Assembly (NCBI RefSeq): GCF_032362555.1
Contig: NC_083505.1
Span: 4,269,501 to 4,333,500 of the forward strand
Reading direction: 5' to 3'
Length of the DNA stretch: 64,000 nucleotides
From: Amyelois transitella
Taxonomy: Eukaryota > Arthropoda > Insecta > Lepidoptera > Pyralidae
Position 1 is the stretch's first letter, and each line of letters opens with the position of its first letter. The position numbers and the translations under genes were made by a program. A model generated the notes under the pieces. The model saw nothing but the letters and a program-made list of their open reading frames with translations, made no database searches and was not told the origin of the DNA. Of this stretch, positions 37,201 to 46,626 are shown piece after piece.

Positions 37201-38930
37201 GCAAAAAACAGCATTATAATAACTGAACAAAACTAATTAACATATATTTACCTGTACGTTTATGCACCTTGGTTTTTTTGATGTGCAGTAACTTAGCATA
37301 AATGAAGTGAAGAATGAAATGAATGAGCATGAAGAGATCTAAGTTAGCCACTAAAACCTTGTATAGAGTAAAAACGCTAAACCTTCCGAGATGAAGTCCG
37401 CATTGCTTTAAGACTCAAACCAATATCTGCTAACCTAAGATATATTTAACAATAGCTATTTTTTTACTACACTTCAAATAAAACGACCTATAAAATTAAA
37501 GATGACGTGACCTGACAGGTAATCTTAAGTTAAAATTTCCACAATAAATGCACCAATCGTAAACAAAATTATCGCAAATTTTACGCAATCACCCGGCCGT
37601 GCTAGCCGATTTTTATTGGTAAATATTTTTCCACCAACAGCGGTATAATAAATATTTGACTTTTTCATAAATAAGTTCATGGCAGTATGTCAAGGATTAT
37701 ATTAAATAAATAATATTATATATCACTCCGTGCCATCACAGAAAGATCGTCCGTAGTCATAAAAGATTACGTTTTAGTCATTGAAAATTCTCTGAATAGT
37801 AATAAACAGAAACAGAACACGTAAAATCCAATTCAAGGAACCATCTCAATCAATTTTCCTTAACATAAATATTTTTCCTCTTTACATGATAGAGACATTC
37901 TTTAATAATTCAAATATTCATTGCGTGACACAAATACCTACCTGAAAAATTCTTCCAACCTTTCTACGCTTAACCAAATTCACAGACAAATACTTTTATA
38001 TTTAAATCAGCCAGTTTATAACACATTTCTTTTATTCAAATTAACCAGATTTTAGCTCATTTGAGTTGTTTAAAATCACTCATCACTTACTGGTATTGTT
38101 GCTTCGAATCAAAAAGAAAGTAGCATTTCAGAAAGGTCACTTGTAAATACGCCGTAAAAATCTTAGCTCGATTAGTACTTTAGAAATTTTTTTTGAGTCG
38201 CTTACCTACTACTTTCGGCTGATAAGCAGGAATGCGTGATAACTGACTGGACCTGTTCGACTTATAACGTGAAAATAAACAATCCCCAGTTATCTGAAGT
38301 AAAACCAGTATACTACAGGTCTTTACTGGTTATTAGTGCCAATTAAATTATATACTAGCTATGCTAAAGTTTGGCCCATATCAACTTGATATTTTGACCC
38401 AAACAGAATGGTACCTTGCCTACTGCGACAATGTTAGACTATGATGAATTTCTATTTATAATTCTTTTTATAACATTTTTACATTACATTTGATTACATT
38501 TTTAAAAGAATCCCCTTGGTGATATAAATGTCAAGTGATACATTACAGAAATTATACGGGTAATCCCCCATAATCCGCCACGTAGTCTATCTACTTATTT
38601 TAAAAATAGAACACTCGTTTATTAACAAAAGATAATTTACGGTAGAATTGAACATGCGTGTGCATCATCCTTTTTTATGTCCCATATATTAACCTATTAA
38701 CCTGCCTGTCTAGACTGGTTGTTATCATATGTATTTACTTATATTCATGTCCATCAGAAACAGGACATATATTTGGAAAAACTATTGTAGAAAGATGTAA
38801 TCTCTGCCTTCCTATCCAAAGTTTATGTACGTATTCGTACTATTGTGTGTTAATCATTATTTATCTTCTACAGACAGTTGAAGAGCTGTACGCGTTGGCG
38901 GACAAGATCATTGGCACGAAACGTTTATAA
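25201..38930 (+). CDS. Unrecognised charged, helical protein (258 aa)
   Basis: Six exons with matching phases: 25201-25266, 25595-25704, 33848-33998, 35436-35627, 36249-36449 and 38874-38930 (777 bp, TAA). The N-terminus is acidic and lysine-rich (MGDKNKDGDGPADDKDKRVK). Next come a Trp pair (MPNVPRWWQAKIIQYA), a helical block (YMTDLEERIREVNEENLNKR), a segment with ECPPELFHHPVFVFWRM at about residues 130-150, a basic helix, and an acidic coiled-coil-like stretch (EEETENVPDEEEGEQ). It ends LYALADKIIGTKRL. There is no signal peptide or membrane span. The alternating charge and long intron recall muscle or cytoskeletal accessory proteins, but I recognise no family. Codons are well conserved in style (GC-rich third positions), unlike the introns. 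The exon 1 donor (AAT|GTATTT) is the weakest join. AATAAA at 39141-39146. Confidence 0.8.
27197..27438 (+). CDS. Possible alternative first exon of the unrecognised gene
   Basis: A GC-rich, ATG-started frame of 80 codons plus 2 bases. It is rich in Ala, Thr and Ser and includes RTPSTSSDGSFWTTIELLAD. It ends at a good donor (CTCAG|GTGCCT). The exon leaves phase 2, exactly what the acceptor at 33848 needs, and would replace exons 1 and 2. There is no recognisable domain. GC content stands well above the intron around it. Alternatives are an unrelated nested gene or a chance frame; phase matching alone has a 1-in-3 chance. Confidence 0.4.
31570..31835 (-). mobile_element. RTE-type LINE relic (RT C-terminus)
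   Basis: Minus-strand frame beginning MNESRLTKQIYKESVEGKVG and including [16 protein letters not shown] and [19 protein letters not shown]. It is nearly the same as the end of the element at 55440-56280. The element is 5' truncated and its 3' end carries the CATGCATATAACATA tail. Open for 83 codons, so a recent insertion, but incapable of movement alone. Confidence 0.85.
32060..32245 (+). repeat. Interspersed repeat (GCAGAAGAAGC family)
   Basis: Runs from TTCAAAATTTTTATTTATTA through GGTTGACGTCAAATAAATTA and GCCGCTTCCAAGGCGTCAGT to ACTGCAGCATTTT. It matches 52321-52503 closely and 43848-43995 more loosely. Noncoding; family unknown. Confidence 0.75.
32422..32549 (+). other. Orphan exon-like open frame
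   Basis: Flanked by a T-rich acceptor (TTTTTTTTTCATATAG) and a donor (ATAATG|GTAAAC). It encodes about 42 residues including NAFWGFGSLEVIPLPCTEHM and YSSITLLKGAFIM. Its phases (enters needing one base, leaves at 0) do not fit the surrounding gene. It may be a decayed or alternative exon of a membrane protein, or chance. Confidence 0.3.
33999..35435. other. Intron 3 of the unrecognised gene
   Basis: Contains an RTE LINE relic at about 34040-34200 (minus; TACATCTTACCACATATG, CACATTCATAATTTCATACAAGC) and a repeat fragment at 34440-34570 (CCAAATTTCATCAAAATTCG). The remainder is plain AT-rich DNA. Confidence 0.55.
35963..36140 (-). repeat. Lepidopteran-type repeat (ACTAGCTGGTGCGCGGGGC end)
   Basis: Starts ACTAGCTGGTGCGCGGGGCT, contains CCAAATTTCATCAAAACCGG and GCTGTGAAAGCCGAACAGAT, and ends CTTTCGCATTTATAATATAA. 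Related copies lie at 54612-54893, 49728-49905 and 34440-34570. It is within 110 bp upstream of exon 5 (36249) of the unrecognised gene. The (A)CTAGC/T end and absence of terminal repeats suggest a Helitron-like or LINE-tail origin; not settled. Confidence 0.65.
36450..38873. other. Intron 5 of the unrecognised gene
   Basis: 2.4 kb of AT-rich DNA. The only structure I see is an inverted repeat at 36653-36697. No transposon with a recognisable body and no coding signal. Confidence 0.55.
36653..36697. repeat. Inverted repeat GGCAAAAAAAAAATACAAT
   Basis: Arm GGC-A(10)-TACAAT at 36653-36671 and arm ATTGTA-T(12)-GCC at 36677-36697 with a 5-base spacer. The arms match except for the length of the A/T run. 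Confidence 0.75.
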
Positions 38931-40084
38931 AAAGTTGTGTAATTCTTTTTTAAGCGTAAATGATTAACTGGTATTTGCTTTGTCATCCCGGTAGAACTTA
39001 TTGCATTACGATACTTGGTACTTCTATATTTATGTCACTGCCTTCACGTTTGTGAAAGAAATCCAAAAATTCTCAAAGTAATTTATGTAGTTAGTAGTAT
39101 AATTCTAATTGTTATCATCGGTATCCAAAATTCAACATTAAATAAACTAAATATTGTATTTTAGTTATGACTTATAATCGTGCCATGCCACTTGGGCTGG
39201 CAACACTCGGTGTCTGAGAGAAATGTAGAAATGTCATGTTATCTTGCGAGTAAGTTTGGTAAGGTTTAGTGTTTCGGTTACCATTATTTTATCGCTATTA
39301 ATAAATCAATGAAAAATATTGTAAAGTTCATAAAACTAGTGGAAGTAAGCGAGATCGTAATTTTGTATCTATTAAATGTATTTTTACCGTTGACTAGTTT
39401 TATTTTTTAACTTTGTTTAGTATTTTTTCGGAAAATGTCTGATTGTAGTAATATTCAGTTAATACAATTAGGAAGTTTATTAAATAAAAAAGGTATTATT
39501 CATACAAATTTAATCAAAATATATCACAAATTTTACTTATTAATTACATTATTCATATGTGGTCTTAAAATAATAATCATAAGGCGCATCGCTTAACTAA
39601 CTTTAACAAAACATTTGAATGCGCCTTTCCAGTATATATGACTTACTTCTTTCTTCTTCTTTCTTATATCTTTTTTTAATGTTTCAATTCCATCGCATAC
39701 ATGCAATACAAATGGATATACCTTTTTTTGATTACTTTCTTTTATAATACCGTTTTTAGTTAACTGTTCTGAGCTTCAATACTACATTAATTTTGAATAA
39801 CTGTATCCTATTTGTCATGTTTAAAACATTGTATTTGGGTTATGGAAATGACGACATTCAGTACTACGTTAAATATCCAAGCCAATCCATATTTTCCTAG
39901 CGTATTTGAGAAAATTTATTCTGACTATCATCAACATTGAGACCTAGGTACGAGTATTTTAAAATATTTAAAGCACATAAATCCATCACATAAACGCATA
40001 GCGTACATTCTGACTGAAAGTCGAGACAAGAACAAGCTACGCCGTAGCCGACGCCGTAGACTGACTGCTACGAGTCCACGAGTG
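38931..40084. other. Convergent intergenic region
   Basis: The 3' ends of the unrecognised gene (plus) and uricase (minus) face each other here, 1.15 kb apart. It holds poly(A) signals for both. Near the uricase stop a CTACGCCGTAG motif occurs at about 40037 and again inside the coding exon near 40113. No other gene is visible. Confidence 0.5.
39141..39146 (+). terminator. Poly(A) signal of the unrecognised gene
   Basis: AATAAA 211 bases after the stop at 38930, in AT-rich DNA. Several other A/T-rich variants are nearby, so the choice is tentative. Confidence 0.4.
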
Positions 40085-43000
40085 TCACAAATGGCTCTTT
40101 GGTCTACGCCGTAGCTGCGCGTAGATCAGCCCCGCCGGTTTGTCTATGGGTTGATAGATGTGGTGGCGCGGGTCCCCTTTAGTCACGTTTGCGGGAAATT
40201 TTGATACATCAATGTTCAAGTAATGTTTGTTCGGCATCGTCATCTTAATCCACGTTATCTAAGAACAAAAAAGACCAATTTACACAGTCCCTCATTTCGT
40301 AAAATAGGACGACAAGAATTTGTATGGAGCTCTATCCCCCAAACAAAACAGAATTTACAAAATATGCTGATAAAATTGATGTTCCGCAAGGACATATGTA
40401 CATGTTTATGTGACACAAATTTATTAATTACGACAGCATGCGATAATCTTTGGCCTGAGACGACATGGAGCCGACATTATGATGTGTCGTTCACGTGACG
40501 ACAGATAAAACGCTAGCGAAAGGTCCAGCTGTTTGTTTGTTTATAAATAGTGATGTTTTCATGCAAATCATGTGGGAACGTTCTCTTAGTCTTTTTGAGA
40601 TACTTTTAAAATCTTTAAAATATATTGAAATAAAACGTCAATTTTTAAAGGTGAATGACCTTATCTAAATAGGATCTGATATTAATGTTAAGTAGAGTAA
40701 GCTAAGTTATTTTTATAACTTCTCTTGATATACTTATATCAAGAGAAGTTAAGTTAAAAAAGAAAAGTTAATTATTTAACTTTTCTTTTCTGCACTGAAT
40801 TCGATTCTGCACCTATATCGCGTTATATATATTGGCATTGACAACACCTGATACCTAGATCGTACGTTTAAGATGGTCCTTACCTCTGCAACTTTTTCCA
40901 GAACAGTCTTCTCAGCTAAATACAAAGTATGTTGGACAGAAGGTGAGTATATCCCTGTGTCCGGGGGGCCCGCAAACTTGTCCAATATGGCGTCTTTAAC
41001 AGTGAGCCACGCGTTGTCGAAGTCCGCGCTCCGCATGCTGTCGTACGTCCATTCGGCTTCTACGACAGTGCTGTTGGAGGACAAACAAGAAATTAATTAA
41101 GTCTAATTTTTGCACGATTAAGGGAAAGGCTTATTAATAAACATATAGGCCTTGGGCTAGCAACCTGTCATTAGTTCAATCTAAATTCCATCATTAAGCT
41201 ATACAGCTCAAAGTGGCCTTTAATTTTTTTCAACACTATTGTTCTGTCTACCCCGCAATGGTAACAGACGTAACTATAACTTAAGTGATACTCCAATGGG
41301 AGCCCCATCACATTATGTAATTTATTTTGGGCAACCTTAAGAAGACTATGAATACAGCTTTAATCTTATTAAAAGTTTCTAATAATAAAGTACCTATGTT
41401 TTCGAGAAAAAATAATGCATATATGATAAAGTAAAACAACTTAAATTTTGCCAGTAAAGTTTAGGTTTTAAGGTTATCTAGGACTAATTTCAATGACAAA
41501 ACCTGTAGTAAGTCAAGCTTGAAGCATACAGATCCTGTTGGAGAGAATGCGGATCTCCATCTCACAAAGAAAACGGAAAATTAAGTCAAATCATCGATTG
41601 ACTAGAGATAGGTACAGAAAACCGAAAGTACCTACATCTTTTCAAATTACAAAAAAGGCAGTTCTTTATGTCGGTTACAAAGTCTTGAAATTAGGCCAAA
41701 CACCAACACGGATATCAATAAATGACATATAGGTATTTGTGCTATCAAATAATACGTAAGGTCATAGTTTAGTAAGAGCTCATTAACACTGTAATATCTC
41801 TTCCTCTTACCAAAATAAAATTTGATTTGATATTTTTAATTAGATAATGATCCTCAAACACTGTGATAACTTATGTTTTTATTGATAATTATAATGCACA
41901 TTAGACTTTGAAAAAAAAAGGTTTACCTAAATATTCTTTCAGCTGCGTCTGTTAAAGTTGTATATTCGTCTTGTACAAAGTCTACGAAGGCAGACTGTGT
42001 TGTTTTCAATACTCGAAGACCACTCAGACCAGACTTCACTTTGACCGCCTCTGTTAGGACAAATGTTGATAATTAATGTGGGATCCAGACGTCAATATCG
42101 TTTCTGTTTAAAAACAATATTCAAAATCATAAAATTGCTTAAGCAATTTGTACATATGACTAAATTAAAACTTATTTAACTTATTTATGGTACCTATTTA
42201 ATAGATGCATAACATTTTTTTAAGTATATTAAAATGTTTTACTCACCATGTCTTTTTTGTGAAACTTCAGACCATCTTGTAGCTGTTGGTGAAAACACGA
42301 AAGCGTGGTTATGCGGCGTCCCGGCCTGCAGCCTCTCCCAGGGGTACTCCACTACACGACACTTCGCCTCCACTATCTGCTTGTACATATACAAGAAGTG
42401 GTTCACAACAACCGCACCGAACTCCTCCGGCGTTTTAACTCCGTGTTTCTTCGCGAGTAGATATACTGTGTTCTTCTGAGAATCTGTCGCGACAACTTCT
42501 TTGTTGTCGCCTACCACGTAAGCGGATTCTGATGTGAGTTTGAGTTCGGTGGAGACCTCAAACTCTCGGATGGCGTGGTAGTCGCCGTCGCGGTGCACGT
42601 GTAGCAACTTGACGGAGCCCTTGCCGTAGCCGTGGTCGCAGAGCTCGAAGCGACCGCCCGAGTCGGCGGCGGCGGTGGGCGCCGGCCGCGCTGCACTCGG
42701 ACCCACTACGGGTTCGCCCGCACTTGAATTCGAGGGTTTTGCGTAGATTCTGTTAACAGATCACAATTGTTTAATTAATTATGTTTGTCTCTTATCTCTA
42801 TCTTCGTAAAATTACAGAATTACAAGACTCTGTATAATAAGTAATTGTTTTAAAACTTTATTTCAATTCTCCTCTTATTTTTAAGTAGAAATCACAAAAA
42901 ACAACTACGTCTTTAAAACTTTCTAAACTCTTGTAATCGGATAACTTAAAAAAATGGCTTTTTTGAATATATAAAAAAAAACACAAAACATAAGTTTAAA

Positions 43001-43256
43001 TACGGTGAAATTATTTGGTTTGATACATTTAAGCAATGTGAATAATATTATTAAAATTTCGGTTAAAAACACTACTCTGGAAGATAGGATAATTGGAGGT
43101 ATTTTCTAGCTGGAATTAAATCAGAGCTGCCACTTTAGAAATCTGAATAATATTAGTTTCTAGTTGCTCCAAATTCATTTTTATTTAAATAAATTTTGGT
43201 ACCATTTTCAAGTTGTCAAAAAAACACAATTACCTGTTGGCACTAGTCCACGGCAT
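40085..43256 (-). CDS. Uro: Uricase (urate oxidase), peroxisomal
   Basis: Oxidises uric acid to 5-hydroxyisourate with O2, in the peroxisome, as the first step of urate breakdown to allantoin. Five exons on the minus strand: 43256-43234, 42749-42247, 42050-41927, 41070-40884 and 40258-40085. They sum to 1011 bp (336 residues plus TGA), a normal family length, and phases match throughout. Residues 8-50 are a variable, Pro/Ala-rich lead. Catalytic elements seen: Lys in HGYGKGSVKLLHVH; the Thr-Asp pair in VVATDSQKNTVYLLAKKHG; the FSPTATRW region; SGLSGLRVLKTTQSAF; DEYTTLTDAAERIF; and the His in MPNKHYLNIDVSKF. The chain ends KSHL, a peroxisomal targeting signal type 1. Intron 4 carries two hairpins. 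The first exon codes only MPWTSAN plus a split Arg. Confidence 0.95.
40717..40789. repeat. Two adjacent perfect hairpins in a uricase intron
   Basis: First: AACTTCTCTTGATATA at 40717-40732, a 2-base loop, and its exact complement at 40735-40750. Second: AAAAGAAAAGTTAA at 40758-40771, a 4-base loop, and its exact complement at 40776-40789. Both lie in uricase intron 4 (40259-40883). Confidence 0.9.
41143..41280 (+). repeat. Repeat copy (TCTACCCCGCAATGG)
   Basis: Diverged copy of the family at 2147-2415, sense orientation: GGGCTAGCAACCTGTCATTA, CATACAGCTCAAAGTGGCC, then TTCTGTCTACCCCGCAA. It lies in uricase intron 3. Confidence 0.65.
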
Positions 43257-43613
43257 TTTCAGGCACAAGATTCACTTTATTTTGAGGGTGTGCAAAAAAC
43301 TGCGTCGTCGCATGTAGCCCAGCGGAGCGGAACTGTGATTGAGAGAATTCTGAATCCACACTTTATACAAGTACCCTATGACCTGCGTTATCAGCCCTCG
43401 CACGCGCCACATACTACTACATAAGAATAGCATCTATTAATTCTCCCTTATCAAATATCAACAATATTCTTGTCGTTATCAACCGAAAATACAATTGTTT
43501 TGTTTCAGACGCTCTTGATACCCTAAAAATACGTTTTTGTTTTGCATGTTTCTTATCCGTATTAATATGTAAAAAAAAATTGGATTCATTTTTTTTATAC
43601 TTTTGTTCCGAAA

Positions 43614-43654
43614 GAATAAATTCAAACACATAGGTTATGTGTTTGAATTTATTC
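43614..43654. repeat. Perfect 19-bp inverted repeat upstream of uricase
   Basis: GAATAAATTCAAACACATA at 43614-43632, loop GGT, exact complement at 43636-43654. Pairing nearly continues outward (AAAG / CTTT with one bulge). It lies 358 bp upstream of the uricase start codon. Confidence 0.9.
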
Positions 43655-43847
43655 CTTTCTATTTGAATGAAATTTGACATAACTCTATATCTTGAGACTA
43701 AGGTAAGGTCGCACCAGGTCGCAACTCCCTATTTCCGCTAAGATACACCAGTTAAGTATTCTAACACACATGTACCTACCTACTGGAAGTGTTTCAATCT
43801 TGACGCAATAGAACAGTGGTCAGTAGCCTGGCTGTAGATAGAATAGA

Positions 43848-43995
43848 ATAGATTTATTTTCAAAATTGGATACAAGGTAGTAGACCTTGTAGGTAAGAAG
43901 TCACATCACTTAAATCTACTTATAACTACTACCGCTTTCAAAACGCATGTGTAGAAGAAGCGGCGGAACAAACTACACTGCAGCATTTTCACCGG
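43848..43995 (+). repeat. Interspersed repeat, diverged copy
   Basis: Contains GTAGAAGAAGCGGCGGAACA and ACACTGCAGCATTTT, the end of the family at 52321-52503, with a more diverged left part. Confidence 0.6.
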
Positions 43996-44317
43996 ACGTC
44001 AATTTACAAATATAGATCTCTTAAATCTAAATCGTGGATGAATGCGCTTGGATGTATAAGCTCTCTTCGCAGCCCTCGAAGCCAGAAGAAATGATGATGA
44101 ACTGGAAATCACTTTATTCTCCGCAGTTATAATGGTAAGCACAGTTGCGTTGGGACAGGTCCGCAAGGGTTGCCTCCGCAGGAGCCTACTTGAAGACGTA
44201 GGTGGGTGGTCATCTTATACAGCCCCAATAAGGGCTAATTGGCACTGCCAAAAATTTTGTGGTGGAGGGGGAGTTCCATTTCTCAATAGTAAAAGTACGC
44301 TTTAACATACCGCGAGA

Positions 44318-44410
44318 TACATACATACATATGGTCACTCTATATCCCTTGCAGGGTAGACAGAGCCAACAGTCTTGAAAAGACTGAATGGCCAACGTGG
44401 GCTAGGGTTT
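44318..44410 (-). repeat. Repeat tail (CCCTTGCAGGGTAGACAGAG)
   Basis: Inverted 3' end of the 2147-2415 family, beginning with an ATACATACATACATA tail. Confidence 0.75.
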
Positions 44411-44717
44411 AAAGCAAAACATGGCGTCGATATAAAGGAGGGAACACATTTGTTGGGTTTAATTCTCATTCAACCGTTTCTTTCATTGCCCTTTAAATCA
44501 CCTTTCCGTTTCTGACAAAGCGGAGATGACGCCCTTATACCCTACAGAATTCGAATTCTGAGCCTTTGTTAAGCAGTTATATCAGCCCTACACGAAATCT
44601 TTCAGCACTCAGCCGTTTCTCCAACAGGAATCAAAATGGCTATAGGAATACACCTAAGTAGCATATACGCTTTTTCCAGACTTTTATATATCTTAGGTAT
44701 ATATACGTCCAATTAAT

Positions 44718-44900
44718 TTTACACAGATTAAGAGCCTCGAAGTAACTTCGAGACTTTTGTTAAGCGATACTCAACGATACTAATTTTTATAATTAATACT
44801 AATACATGCATACATAAAATCACGCCTTTTTACCGGAGGGGTAGGCATAGACTATATCTTTCCACTTGCCACTATCTCTGCATACTTCCTTCGCTTCATC
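44718..44900 (-). repeat. Nested short repeats with an RTE LINE tail
   Basis: 44718-44800 resembles the repeat at 3070-3150 (ACACAGATTAAGAGCCTCGA). It is followed directly by an inverted RTE LINE end at 44815-44900 (AAATCACGCC, GTAGGCATAGACTATATCTT, CATACTTCCTTCGCTTCATC). Confidence 0.7.
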
Positions 44901-44929
44901 CTACTACTAATACTTATGTAGATAAACAT

Positions 44930-45042
44930 CCTAGACCCAGGCTTAATCAAAGGAAGTTCGTTTCATGATTCCCTAACCGGAATTCGAACCAAGAAACCAG
45001 TGTCACAGACAAACGCACTACCGCTGCGCCACAGAGGCCGTC
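44930..45042 (-). repeat. Second type of tRNA-derived SINE head
   Basis: Read on the minus strand it begins GACGGCCTCTGTGGCGCAGC, with an A box (TGGCGCAGCGGTAGTG) and a B box GGTTCGAATTCC (44979-44990). It differs from the SINE at 51980-52320. It ends soon after AGGGAATC; only the head and a short body remain. Confidence 0.75.
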
Positions 45043-45949
45043 TATAGTATTTTCACGATCCCAACCATTTTAAATTCTCTATCGATCTCAAAACCTTTTT
45101 CAATGCCATAAGAGCTCTCTCTACCTAGTGCAATTCCTTAAATTTTATCAAACAATATTTCTGAATATTCATTTCATCTCATTAACACAATATTCTTCTT
45201 CTTCCTGTACCACCGCCTCCTACTTCTAGTGCTGACTACAACTAGAAGACGGGATGTTTGGTTGCCTACATTTTATGCTTATTTTCGTTATACTTACAAC
45301 TTTCTAACCCTTTAAATATTTGTGTTCCTTTAATGTTTCATCCACATCCTGCTGTATTTTTGCTCCATTATGCTTTTTTTAATCCCTCATCACTTAAAAA
45401 TAATCTTCTCCTTCCTATACCGCTTCCATCCTGGCTTCTAGCCAGTAACTGTAACTAACCCACACCCTTCTACAGCCAAAAAACGAGATCCTTATATTCC
45501 TTCCATTCGTCGCAGTACAATAATTTTTAAGATATTTAAATATCTATAACCTTGGGATTTCTTTAGGCGATGGGCTAACAACCTGTCACTATTTGGATCC
45601 CAATTCCATTAATAAACCATACAGCTTGAATGTGACTTTTAAATGTTTTCAAGACTGTTAGGTTTGCTTAGTTCTAAAGTGATAAAGATCTATTTTATGA
45701 TGTATGAACTAAGGACTAAAACGAGGGTGAAGTCCCGGGCAAAAGCTTGTTTAAAAAAATAATATAGATAAACTTGTCGAAAAGCTTACACGTGTAAACC
45801 TTTGTTATTATATCGCATCCACATAATTCTTGTTCGTACGAGTATAAACCGAAATTCTATTGTTTGATATAAATTATTATTTTCGCCTAATACAACTAAC
45901 TTACACGTGTTAGTTGATAAAGAATACAATAAAACCAAAAATTAGTTAA

Positions 45950-46268
45950 GAGCCAGTCGGATTCGCGCACGAAGTGTTCCGTACTATTCACTACCTTTCT
46001 TTAAAAACTGCAAAACATGTATCTTGTATTGGAAATCCCATGCTTATAATATTTTTTTATTTTTTGAAATATTTGTTGATATAGCGGCAACAAAAAAACA
46101 TCATCTGAGAACATTTCCTCTCGGACCATCATATCCACTTTCCTAATTTGCTACTTCCCAAAAGGACCTTCAACTGTCTAAGAATTCATTTTAGCGAAAG
46201 GAAAAGAAAGTGGACTCTTTTAAATAAAGTCCTGTTTTACCCTTTGGATACGAAACCCTAAAAATATT
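45950..46268 (+). repeat. Insect repeat 'GGACTCGCGCACGAAGGGTTCCG' type
   Basis: Begins GAGCCAGTCGGATTCGCGCA then CGAAGTGTTCCGTAC. In the middle is TATAGCGGCAACAAAAAAAC followed by ATCATCTGAGAACA. It ends GTTTTACCCTTTGGATACGA followed by AACCCTAAAA. This is the layout of a very common lepidopteran repeat (recognised from general knowledge). The second half carries sequence that does not fit, so it is rearranged. Confidence 0.65.
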
Positions 46269-46626
46269 TTAATTATAATTAAGCAATTAACTCTGATCAC
46301 GTCTTGTGTAGACCTTCAAGTTATCGCGGGAACAAATCTACCCGTCATTTGAACTCTGGCGGGCCATGGCAGAAGGCGTGCATAATCCTAGTTTGATATC
46401 GCCATAAATATCGCCAATATGGACCTAAACTCAATAATACCAGGCAAAGTGCAAAGAAAAATGTCGAAAAGCGGAAGCCTGAATAATGAAAATTGGTGGT
46501 AGGTAGGTAAATCCGTTATGAGGGGTTTGGAGTAGTGTATCGTATTTTTCTCTATTTTGTTCATCCACATTAAACACAGTACCTACCTTGATGGTACAAG
46601 ACCATAGAGCTCTGAATTATATAATA

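Noticed and set aside
40776-41084. Uricase appears to end here with an unrelated C-terminus, suggesting a pseudogene
   Set aside because: The apparent tail is intron read-through beyond a strong donor (GAG|GTAAGG). The true last exon, with PNKHY and SHL, is at 40258-40085 and joins in phase.
44979-45030. Possible tRNA gene on the minus strand
   Set aside because: A and B boxes are present but the acceptor and anticodon stems do not pair and a repeat body follows, so it is a SINE head.
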